From the NCBI GenBank assembly GCA_023055425.1, contig JALGPY010000006.1, positions 68,108,127 through 68,172,126 on the forward strand: a stretch of DNA of 64,000 bases, read 5' to 3'. Below are positions 54,820 to 64,000 of the stretch, in pieces. Below the pieces are notes generated by a model, which was given only the letters and a program-made list of their open reading frames with translations, had not been told where the DNA came from and searched no databases. The position numbers and the translations under genes are program-made. The number at the start of each line of letters is the position of its first letter. Position 1 is the first letter of the stretch. The DNA comes from Linanthus parryae (lineage: Eukaryota > Streptophyta > Magnoliopsida > Ericales > Polemoniaceae).

Positions 54820-56463
54820 TGATAAATCTCTTTTAGGATCTATTAATATACTTCCATATTACTTGTAATAGCTTATTTCACATGATTTATATGTTATATT
54901 TGCACAAATATGTGGAATTGATGACTTACAAGCCTAAGAGTGAAAAGTTGTGTTTCTAACCTATTTGTGCATGTTTTCTTTCATATTTGCTATGATAATT
55001 GCACGGGTTGTTTAGTGTTGTTTATATCAGGTAAAAGAGGTGCATTGGAGCTTATGAGATACTTGGATATGCTTACAATGGAGCTAGAGAAGAGGAGAAA
55101 AGGAGACGCAAAAACGAAGCAAAGTTGGAAAAGTCACTCAGGACCAGCCTGCACTCTTTTCAATTCTCAGGAAAATCTACAAAGAATTTTGGAGCAAGGC
55201 CTGCTGCATTGGAAAGTAGACATCCGTATATTTCCAACGATATATGGTAGGCCCGAAGACGAGTCCGTATGAGGGAGATACAGCCCGCGCAAGATCAGCA
55301 AATAATTCTGTCCGGGAATTGCAAACTGGAGGGGCTGAAATGCAATTTCGGCCAAGTTTCATTAAAATTCGTGCCCAGGCAGTAAAGGAAGAATCTCAGA
55401 CCTAAAAAACAGAGTGGAGGCTGCTGGAGAAGAGGAGGAAGGTTAGGAGAGTTGAGGGGCATGGAGAACGACGCCGGAGTCGCCCGAACGCGATTTTCGT
55501 GACGAGTTTGACTATCCCTCCTATCTTTTCTATCGTTTCTCAATACTATGAACTTGTTAGATTCTATTTTCAGTATATTTGAGTAGTTTTATTTGCTAGG
55601 CTCTATGGAGAGCCTAGGGCTTTGTTAGACAAGTTTTCCGGATATGTGGATTGATTCGTGCTTATGGATTCATGTGATGGATTGATTTTATCTCGTTTGA
55701 TGGATTGTTGAACTTGCACTATTGATACGTGCTTGGTAGGATATGAATGATCATATGAGATGTTTCAATACATATCGTGTTATCTTAGCTTAAAGTAACA
55801 TTGTAATTGCATCTTCTAGTAATCTTATTCTTAATACTATGTTAACCTAGCGTCATGAACGAGGATAACTACTTGGTGAAAGATCGATGGACTGGCAGGT
55901 GAATATTGATTAGCTTATGAATCTAGGATTGCTAGCAACCCCGTATCATGATGGACCGAAAGGCGAAGTGTTAGGGTTTGGAAAACATAGTATTAATCTT
56001 AGTGCTTGTTAGGTGATATAGTTTATGGATCGACAGATGACGACTATTGAATCTAGCATAGGCTTACTTGAGATCGACATAAGATTGTGAGTACTGAAAC
56101 GTGATCAAGAGCATATTCAATATTACATGTTTCAAAGCAATATCCGGAATTGTCTATTGCCCTAGGTAATCCATAGATCGCCTAGTTCCTCTTAATATTT
56201 GATAAACCGTTGTTTAATTAAGAAAATACCAAAAAAAAAATATATTATTTTAGTTAGTTTAATATTGTCACTTGATTGGGGGTGACAACTTCTCAAATCA
56301 ACAAATTTATTCCTGTTATTTCAATCACACTCTTTAGATTTTAATCTCTAATTAACAATAAACCTACTATCTTTCCTCGTGAGATTCGATAACTCGGGGT
56401 TGAAATACACTCCACTATATTACTTGACCGTGCACTTGCATATGCACGTAAGAAATCGTGTCA
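54820..56463 (+). repeat. Element H 5' LTR
   Basis: Pairs closely with 60698-62336. It contains a stretch of about 26 bp near 55228-55253 (ATATTTCCAACGATATATGG) absent from the 3' LTR. Short ORFs in both LTRs are discounted because the copies do not share them intact. Confidence 0.93.
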
Positions 56464-56469
56464 AGTTTT

Positions 56470-56487
56470 TGGCGCCGTTGCCGGGGA
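56470..56487 (+). promoter_or_regulatory. Element H primer-binding site (tRNA-Asp)
   Basis: TGGCGCCGTTGCCGGGGA, complementary to the 3' end of plant tRNA-Asp with CCA, lies 6 bp inside the LTR, as in Athila elements. Confidence 0.92.
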
Positions 56488-56661
56488 CAGAGGTTTATTT
56501 GCTAATTAGAAATTAATTTAGAGAGTTTTTTATTTTATTTTATTGTTATTATCTATTCTTGTTACCTCACGGTATTCTTTTTGGAGATATTTGGTGTGCA
56601 GGTATTTTGCTAAGCATCGGGGATACTAAAGAAGGACGTTTTGTTTGTCTAGCAGAATTGA

Positions 56662-57303
56662 TTGATCGTACGGAAGGATTCTACCCTGAAGGAGATATTG
56701 CGGCATATTATGCCAACACAACGCATGATGTATGAACGCCAACATTTACTTAAGGAATTTTTTGGAGCACTGCATAAGGGAATCGAAGAATTGAAACTGA
56801 GGGCAACGAGAATGGGGTTGGACGCGGTAGAATTTGAAGCAAGACTTGAGGAATTTTAAAATAGCGTCAATCTCTGTTCTAATGAAGAATGTACTCCAAT
56901 ACTAATGCTCAAAGGGGATGATGAGCCGTTGTGCATCTCAACACGTTCAAACATCGATTAGTGGCTTGAATCAAGTATGAGGGAGAAGCACGATGCCGTT
57001 TTTGATGAGATTGAAAGTATTCTCCATGGGATCAATATTGATGAGCTTGAATCTCCAGTTACAAATTTGATGGACCATCTCATGTGTGAGCTTGATGAAG
57101 AAGAGAAAGACGTCGAAATTGAAGTTCATGATTCGGGTGCTTCATATAAAGGAGATGAAGGTATTCAAACTTTTGTATTTTATGGCTTGCCATTTGAATT
57201 ATCAATAAAAGTACCGCGCATTGAGACGAAGATCAAGCATGACATCAATCTCTTCTCACGAAATGGGAGATTTGAGATTATTTATGAAATCATTATGATG
57301 TGA
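56662..57303 (+). pseudogene. Element H unidentified ORF (about 214 codons, two stops)
   Basis: One frame runs from about 56662 to the TGA at 57301-57303 and is broken only by a TAA at 56857-56859 and a TAG near 56959. The product is charged and acidic in the middle (CELDEEEKDVEIEVHDSG), with LLKEFFGALHKGIEELKLR upstream and GLPFELSIKVPRIETKIKHD downstream. I recognise no family. The position right after the PBS is that of gag, but no zinc knuckle or PF03732-like landmark is visible. A fast-evolving gag remnant is possible. Confidence 0.5.
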
Positions 57304-60074
57304 TTATCATTAACTGGAAGAAGAAGAAGAAAAAAAAATTCCGGCGAACTTTCACTTTGGCAACACGTGTTCATCGTTGTTGAGATATGCGATCCTTGTG
57401 AGTGTTTATTTGTGCTCAATTGAGAGGAATTAAAGGAGAAGAGATGGTGGAAGAAGACAAAATGGCAAGAAAAACTGATTTCTAAGCAGCAGGGGTGTTA
57501 AGGGCTGATTTAATAGTTTAATAGTTGCTGGAACGGACATATAAAACCTATTTATTGGTCTTTGAGCATCAGGGGAGGCAAATGCAAATTACCAGACTTC
57601 AGAAAATTAGACCCATTGCCCCACTGTTCCAACCCAGCGTTGCAACACAAGAACCCCCCCCCCCCCCCCCGCAGCTCCTCTGACTCCTGACAGGGGTTGA
57701 ATAGAAGAAGAAAAAATCAATCTTCATCGGTTTTTCTCTGTTGAAGCCGCAGCAGCAGCACGCCAGAACCTCCACAGCCCCCTGTCAACCACCAATTAGC
57801 GCCGTCACCACCCTCTGCAATCACCGCCGCTCAAATATTTGATAAACCCATGCCACCATCGGCTTAAACCACCCACAACCACCGAAACAACCCCTGAATT
57901 CGTACCAGAAACCCATCTTTGCCGCCTCCAAGAGCAACCGCAATACGAGATTTGCCCCGATCCGCTTCCGTAACCGTCATCCCCAAACCATCCATGGATC
58001 TGGCGCGGAAACCCAGCCCTCCACCGCCTCTCCCCTTCTCCGATCACAACAACCACCGCTGTCCTCTGCAAAAACCCAGACAGCCACCTAAACCGCTGTT
58101 AACAGCAGACCCACAGAACCAGTAAACCGAGCTTCAATTCCTACAATCACCGCCTCCTCTCTCCTCGCGTCAACAAACCCAATTTCGACCTCAAACCACC
58201 CTCTGTTCGTATCAATCGAACAGCCGAAAAGCCTTCGCCGTTTTAAACCACGGCCATCTCTGTCTCTGAATCACCACCGAACCAATCTTTTCCCCCTGCT
58301 CAGATCGCATACACCAATCAGGGCCGTCACCTAACCATCGTCGCCCAATTCAACAACAGAGCACCACTGCTTCCTTCGTCTTATACAAGCACTGGCGACC
58401 CATTGCCTCTCTGGTCTCCAATTGGAACCAAAACACAGAGAGCCACCACCGATTGACCTAGCATCACCCCAGCTCTCTGTTCAACTCGATGAATACCGAG
58501 CTCCAAGTCCACTGCCGGAAACACACAATTGTGCCCTCAACTAGAGAAGAACCTCGCTGAATTTGCAATTCACTTCGCCTGTTTAGAGGTGGTTATTAAT
58601 GAAGCTAGGCAGGAAACTTGTAACTTAGAAGGAAAGATGGTACCAAATTGTGTGAAAACAGCTTCTTCTTTGATTAACACTCAGAATTTTCTGTGACTTG
58701 AGAAGGTGGATTGCTCTTAACAAAGGTCTCCAATTGTGATAATAGTTTGGCTTGTGGGGGCTTAAAGAAAGGACCAAGCAAAGAGGGGAGTATGCAGGAT
58801 AGTTATCAGAAAAATATTGTTTGAAAGAGAAAAAAATGGAAAAGAAATCGACCCCGGTGTGCTACTTGCGCACTCGACCGTTACAGGAGCTCACATCATG
58901 AGCTCGGGGATTCTTCGTTCTCTTTTCAACAGCAACAGATCAATCGACCGCGGTGTGTTTCACACACTCGACCGCAAGGGAGCTTGCAGTTGTGCGCACA
59001 ATGTTTGCTTGGGGATTGTTCGTGCTATCTCAATCAGCAGTTATCGGGTTTCGTCCCCGACTTTGTGTCGGTTGTGAGGTTCTTTTCTCTCTCTTTACTT
59101 ACCGTTTAGGCACATCGTACTTGCTCTAGGATTTTATTTTGACGACTTGGTCACGGTGCATAGTCTCCGCTGGGATTAGCTGTTAGAATCCTAGGGAATA
59201 CTTGAGTACTTGCTTAATTTCGGTACACACAACTTTTCACGTGCACGTAGTTCATTATAGCTCTAAATTTGTTGAACTACCTTCTTGTGCCGTGACTCTG
59301 ACTCCGAGTAGAATCACCCTCGCATTTGAATGCCAAGTCCTCTGTTTTAGCTCTAAATTCGTTGAGGACAACGAATTGCTCAAGTGTGGGTGGATTTATA
59401 GCTATTTGCTAGCCATGTCAGTGTCTTGCATCGCCATTTACATTTAGATTAGAATGTCGTATAGTGAGTCAGTGTCGTATTTATAGTCTGTGTCGTGTTT
59501 CCTTAAATTGTCGTATTGTGCGTTTATTTATATTGCATTGTTTGCACTTTTAAATTATTGAGTCACCCTACCCGAAGCTGTTCATATAGAGTTAGGAAAA
59601 AATGAAAAAAAAAAATAGAAAAATCCTAAAAATTGAAAATTTGAGAAAATTGGGCAACTTACGACCTAGAAACTGAAGAGAATCCAGTGAAAGAGCTCAT
59701 GAGAGTAGGAAGCACCGTAGTAGGGATACTTTAATTTTAGTATCTTGTGCGCGAGTCTCACGACAGGATGTCCCAGGTACTGGGGAATAGTGAAAGTAGA
59801 TTACGGGCATACTTTTGACTTCTCTAGTGTGCTAGGAGGATTGAGTCTCTAGGTGGTTGAATAATCCGTTTCCCAGGAAACTTGTGGACTCCTGGAATCT
59901 GGGGTGGACCTTCGTGTAGAGTCGGTTTCATGTGGTACGAGTCTTCGGCCTAAGCGAAGCCGGGAGCGTACACCACCATCCCTTAAGGTGGTTCCAAGAG
60001 AAAATTCTAAAAATCCCACACTCTTAAGCTCTAATGCACGGTTATAAAAACAGATGAGGAAAGAAAAGAAAATG

Positions 60075-60110
<36 letters not shown>

Positions 60111-60659
60111 AAATATTGTGCTTCAAGGAGAAACAACCTAATGTGCTTTCGTTCGCGCGGAAAATTTGGATTCAATCAAATGTGGAGCTTAAGAGGGAAA
60201 CTAAAGTCAAGCCGTATTACACAGGAGTTGTGTCTCCTGTCAATGGGATAATTTGCATTTCAAAAGCAATAACGGCTAAGAGGGTCTGAAAACCTCAAAT
60301 GACTTGGCGAAGAAAGACCACTTAGTGACTTGAGATGCCTAGACCCTCCGAGTCAAAAGGTGTGCCGTATCTTGGTTTGGTTTGATTGATGTTTGGGGAC
60401 GCCTTAGTGAGTTTGTGCATAGGATTATCATATATCATTTCTTGCTACGTGTTGTGAAATTTCAAAGTGAGCTTGTGAGGATTTGATGATTTCGGTTTAT
60501 GATAGAGAGGTTGCCCAATCTCGAAAAAAGAAGAAAAATATGTGTTGTTTAAATTTTTGCATTGTCTATAATCGAGTTGCATTGTAGTTAGCTCATGTAG
60601 TTACATAGTCATGAGTCGTGTTGAGTCGTTTGCGTCTTGAGTTGGCTAGTAAACGGTGA
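57304..60659 (+). other. Element H internal region without recognised coding capacity
   Basis: Parts: a poly-C run of about 22 bp near 57653; a GC-rich, Pro/Ala-codon-rich tract 57700-58560 unlike the AT-rich surroundings; an imperfect repeat (ATCGACC.CGGTGTG...CACTCGACCG) at about 58847-58892 and 58943-58983; a region near 59230-59400 with two GCTCTAAATT(T/C)GTTGA strings; and an (AT)n tract at about 60077-60106. No pol motif in any frame. Confidence 0.6.
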
Positions 60660-60693
60660 TTTGCTCGGGACGAGCAAAAGGTAAGTGTGGGGG
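60660..60693 (+). promoter_or_regulatory. Element H hairpin and polypurine tract
   Basis: Inverted repeat TTTGCTCG/CGAGCAAA with loop GGA (60660-60678), then GTGTGGGGG (60685-60693) just before the LTR at 60698. Same arrangement as C. Confidence 0.88.
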
Positions 60694-60697
60694 TATT

Positions 60698-62336
60698 TGA
60701 TAACTCTCTTCTAGGAGATATTAATATACTTCCATATTACTTGTAATAAGATTATTTCACATGATTTATATGTTATATTTGCACAAATATGTGGAATTGA
60801 TGACTTACAAGCCTAAGAGTGAAAAATTGTGTTTCTAGCCTATTTGTGCATGTTTTCTTTCATATTTGCTATGATAATTGAACGGGTTGTTTAGTTTTGT
60901 GAATATCAGGTAAAATAGGTGCATTGGAGCTTATGAGATGCTTGGATATGCTTGGAATGGAGCTAGATGAAGAGGAGAAAAGGAGACGCAAAAACGAAGC
61001 AAAGTTGGAAAAGTCACTCAGGACCAGCCTGCACTCTTTTCGATGCTCAGGAAAATCTAAAAAGAATTTTGGAGCAAGGCCTGCGGCATTGGAAAGTAGA
61101 CATCCCGAAGACGAGTCCGTATGAGGGAGATACAGCCCGCGCAAGATCAGCAAATAATTCTGTCCGGGAATTGCAAACTGGAGGGGCTGAAGTGCAATTT
61201 CGGCCAAGTTTCATTAAAATTTGTGCCCAGGCAGTAAAGGACGAATCTCAGACCTAAACACAGAGGGGAGTCTTCTGGAGAAGAGGGAGGGAGGCTAGGA
61301 GAGGTGAGGGGCATGGAGAACAACGCCGGAGTCGCCCGAACGCGATTTTCGTAACGAGTTTGACTATCCCTCCTATCTTTTCTATTGTTTCTCAATACTA
61401 TGAACTTGTTAGCTTCTATTTTCAGTATATTTGAGTAGTTTTATTTGCTAGGCTCTATGGAGAACCTAGGGCTTTGTTAGACAAGTTTTCCGGATATGTG
61501 GATTGATTCGTGCTTATGGATTCATGTGATGGATTGATTTTATCTCGTTTGATGGATTGTTGAACTTGCACTATTGATTCGTGCTTGGTAGGAAATGAAT
61601 GATCATATGAGATCTTTCAATACATATCGTGTTATCTTAGCTTAAAGTAACATTGAAATTGCATCTTCTAGTAATCTTATTCTTAATACTATGTTAACCT
61701 AGCGTCATGAACTAGGATAACTACTTGGTGAAAGATCGATGGACTGACAGGTGAAGATTGATTAGCTTATGAATCTAGGATTGCTAGAAACCACATATCA
61801 TGATGGACCGAAAGGCGAAGTATTAGGGTTTGGATCAAAACGTAGGATTAATCTTAGTGCTTGTTAGGTGATATAGTTTATGGATCGACAAATGACGACT
61901 ATTGAATCTAGCATAGGCTTACTTGAGATCGACAGAAGATTGTGAGTACTGAAACGTGATCAAGAGCATATTCAATATTACATGTTTCAAAGCATTATTC
62001 GGAATTGTCTATTGCCCTAGGTGATCCATAGATCGCCTAGTTCCTCTTAATATTTGATAAACTGTTGTTTAATCAAGAAAATACAAATATATATATATAT
62101 ATATATATAAAAATATATTATTTTAGTTAGTTTAATACTGTCACTTGATTGGGGGTGACAACTTCTCAAATCAACAACTTTCTTCCTGTTATTTCAATTA
62201 CACTCTTTAGATTTTAATCTCTAATTAACAATAAACCTACTATCTGTTCTCGTGCGATTCGATAACTCGGGGTTGAAATACACTCCACTATATTACTTGA
62301 CTGTGCACTTTCGTATACACGTAAGAAATCGTGTCA
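60698..62336 (+). repeat. Element H 3' LTR
   Basis: Pairs with 54820-56463. It has an (AT)n run at about 62086-62109 where the 5' LTR has an A-run. Ends GTGTCA before GCTAT. Confidence 0.93.
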
Positions 62337-62392
62337 GCTATACTCGCGCGCGACCCTTGTCAATTGTTTGAGAGATTTGATGACCACGTTTC

Positions 62393-62560
62393 CTATATAC
62401 GCGGTCGACCGTTTTAACGGTCCCTAGGTATACGGACGATCGTGTAACGTGCCCTATATATACGGGCGAACGTGCCGTTATGAGGCGGATATCTAGCCGT
62501 CACTTGCGGACGCATTAACCCCTCGTAACGGTATCCTATGTCCTATATATAGGAACATTG
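62393..62560 (+). promoter_or_regulatory. Three degenerate 30-31 bp repeats followed by a TATA box
   Basis: Units start at 62393 (CTATATACGCGGTCGACCG), 62424 (CTAGGTATACGGACGATCG) and 62454 (CTATATATACGGGCGAACG), each ending in an AACGGTCC, AACGTGCC or related motif. A TATA-like CTATATATAGG lies at about 62543-62553, followed by CT-rich sequence. It looks like an LTR U3 enhancer array and core promoter; the parent element is unidentified. Confidence 0.45.
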
Positions 62561-62984
62561 GCCTTCTATGGTAGCTCTCGGACCTTTTGCTAATCATCAG
62601 AATGTCTCTCTCTCAGTCATTTAGCAAGATCTTACTCTTCCCCTACCCTTACTCTCAATCTCTTTGTTCTTTGTTCTTGTTCTTCTCTTTTACAGGTGTA
62701 CACTGAGATCTTCCCCAAAACTCTTGTCCACACCGGTCATACGCGCGATCGCAGAAGGAACAAGCAAGGAAAGTTGGGTCTCCACAAAGGGATTTTGTAT
62801 ACACGACAACTTGCTATATTTCAAAGAACCGTGAGGTATCCGAATGCGATGTGTTGCAGAAGAAGAGGTCCAAACTTTGCAAGAGAAAATCCACGAGCAC
62901 TATTGTGGAGAAAATGAAGTCTCCATTTACAGGAAAGCTTAGAGGTATGGGATTCATTAGCCTCAAATAGCGTGCCATGCTGCG
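62561..62984 (+). other. Unassigned, possible transcribed leader of the element at the right edge
   Basis: A CT-rich stretch (62600-62690) and a TTTTACAGGTGTACAC acceptor-like string at about 62688-62703. No supported ORF. Confidence 0.35.
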
Positions 62985-63278
62985 ATGCTTCAAGGCAACT
63001 GTGAGAAGTGTGCGTTGGTGAAAGATTCCCAAGAAATTTCTGCAATTCATGATGTTGACTGGCGGAAACCCCTTATTGATTATCTGCGAGATAAAATCTT
63101 ACCGAGTGATAAGAAGGAGGCCGAAAAGCTCAAGAAGACATCGACTCGATACATGCTGAAAGAGAACCTGCTATGCCGAAAAGGACATGATGAGAATTTA
63201 CTTAGATGCCTGAATGGTCAAGAGACACAGGAGGTGATGGAGCTAACTGAAAACGCCCAAATAGGGGTTATCTTTTAG
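62985..63278 (+). pseudogene. Tat-like Ty3/gypsy pol fragment (integrase zinc-domain region)
   Basis: The 97-codon stretch contains DVDWRKPLIDYLRDKILPSD, EAEKLKKTSTRYMLKENLLCRKG and LLRCLNGQETQEVMEL. This is the conserved run between RNase H and the HHCC zinc domain of plant Tat/Ogre-type gypsy integrases. The His pair and Cys pair that should follow are missing, since the frame ends just after. A short fragment of pol remains. Confidence 0.65.
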
Positions 63279-64000
63279 CCTAAATTGACGTGGCAATGTG
63301 TCAGAAAGTCATGTTTTAGCTAGAATTCACCCTCGGGAAGCCTCAGAAATTAGAACGAGATGTTTATTTGCTCTTCGTAAATTTCTGCTTATTTTGCGCA
63401 CTTCGAGATATGATCGCGGGTTTGTTCATGTTGTCTTTATAGGAACACGTTCGGGAAGTGCATTGGGATGCGTGCCGAGACAGAACCGGTTTTGCCTCGG
63501 GAAACGTGTAGAAAATGCTCAGAGCAAGATTGGACCGAGACTGGTAAAAATTAGAGCGTAATGGAAAACGGAAAGACTAGAGTAAAAAACGAGCAGTGAA
63601 AACCGAACGAGGAAGCTCAAAACGCCAAAACCGAGAATTACAGGGATGCGCTTGGTTGACAATATCTTGAGCTTGACTTGGAATTTTGAAGTGAAACGAG
63701 GGGCAAAAGAACGGAGACGTCAAGGGCTTTCCGAAAACAGGTTATAATGCTGAAACGGAGTCCAGCCGAAAAACCGACTCCCGTCAAGTGTGGGTCCCAG
63801 ACAGGCCACGTCCGATTAAAGAGTCTCGATTTCCGGTGTCTGGAGTCGTGAGCAGCTATTTCAGGTTCGTGATGATTTCCGGGACAATTTTGACCCAGGG
63901 GTATTTTGGTCATTTTGACACCGGGCCCGGGTTTTCGGAAGTCGAGGTTGGATTTTGGCGACCATATTCAGACAGTAGTCTTTCTAGGGCCAGAGTAAGG
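63279..64000. other. Unassigned GC-richer tract at the right edge
   Basis: Contains GGGACAATTTTGACCCAGGGGTATTTTGG-type wording near 63880-63915 that is common in plant gypsy LTRs. No partner repeat or ORF is supported within the window. Confidence 0.35.

Larger units (their letters stand above)
54820..62336 (+). mobile_element. Element H: Athila-type LTR element without pol (LARD-like)
   Basis: LTRs 54820-56463 (1644 bp) and 60698-62336 (1639 bp), ends TGATAA...GTCA, target duplication GCTAT at 54815-54819 and 62337-62341. A clean tRNA-Asp PBS and a hairpin plus purine tract flank a 4.2-kb internal region in which no gag of known type, protease, RT, RNase H or integrase is visible. Lineage comes from the PBS, LTR ends and the hairpin shared with C. 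It probably depends on enzymes from an autonomous relative. Confidence 0.92.

Noticed and set aside
54940..55272. ORFs inside the H LTRs (also 60924-61257) as genes
   Set aside because: The equivalent frames are not conserved between the two LTR copies (an indel of about 26 bp and substitutions), and they simply duplicate because LTRs are repeats.
60077..60106. (AT)n and other simple repeats (also 62086-62109, poly-G at 46966-46979, poly-C at about 57653) as functional sites
   Set aside because: Ordinary microsatellite or homopolymer tracts with no supporting context.
1..64000. CRISPR arrays, operons, bacterial promoters or terminators
   Set aside because: Everything recognised is plant transposon DNA. 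The repeats seen are LTRs, subterminal repeats or tandem repeats.

Overview
The window is plant nuclear DNA made almost entirely of nested, mostly dead transposable elements. I found no convincing host gene. The angiosperm call rests on Ty1/copia elements primed by initiator tRNA-Met, Athila-type Ty3/gypsy elements primed by tRNA-Asp, L1-type LINE pieces, a short tRNA-derived SINE and a CACTA element, all in AT-rich DNA without operons or bacterial signals.

Layout, left half (1-31635). The ground layer is element A, a + strand SIRE/Maximus-like copia element whose 5' end lies outside the window. Its degenerate gag/protease/integrase/RT/RNase H fill 1-3483, and an extra third ORF begins at 3961. 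That third ORF is split by element B (5014-13196, minus copia, TSD TGAAG) and, about 65 bp further on, by element C (13262-19471, minus Athila-like gypsy, TSD TTCTT). It resumes at 19477. B carries a solo LTR (E, 9196-10432) of the A/D family in its leader. A's 3' LTR (20407-21130 and about 31262-31635) is split by element D (21131 to about 31264), a minus strand relative of A with gag, pol and its own third ORF.

Middle (31636-39780). A gypsy LTR-like tract is followed by remains of two L1-type LINEs. A 97-bp SINE with a 14-bp target duplication sits in the A-rich tail of the first.

Right half (39781-64000). Element F, a decayed minus copia element related to B, is split by a non-autonomous CACTA transposon (42611-46244, TSD TAG) and by element G (46665-54365, TSD ATACT), the best preserved copia copy here. 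Element H (54820-62336, TSD GCTAT) is an Athila-type LTR element with 1.64-kb LTRs and no recognisable pol. The last 1.6 kb holds a promoter-like repeat array and a Tat-like integrase zinc-domain fragment.

The most interesting signals are: (1) the third ORF shared by A and D, with a basic N-terminus, a globular domain, a predicted coiled coil and an acidic tail, preceded in both copies by a CT-rich leader with a telobox; (2) a family-restricted series of 12-16 bp palindromes in A, D and E whose sequence varies symmetrically so that palindromy is kept; (3) a TAG codon shared at the same gag position in B and G, with other G nonsense codons explained by C-to-T changes. All readings are by eye, so boundaries without a stated target duplication are approximate.
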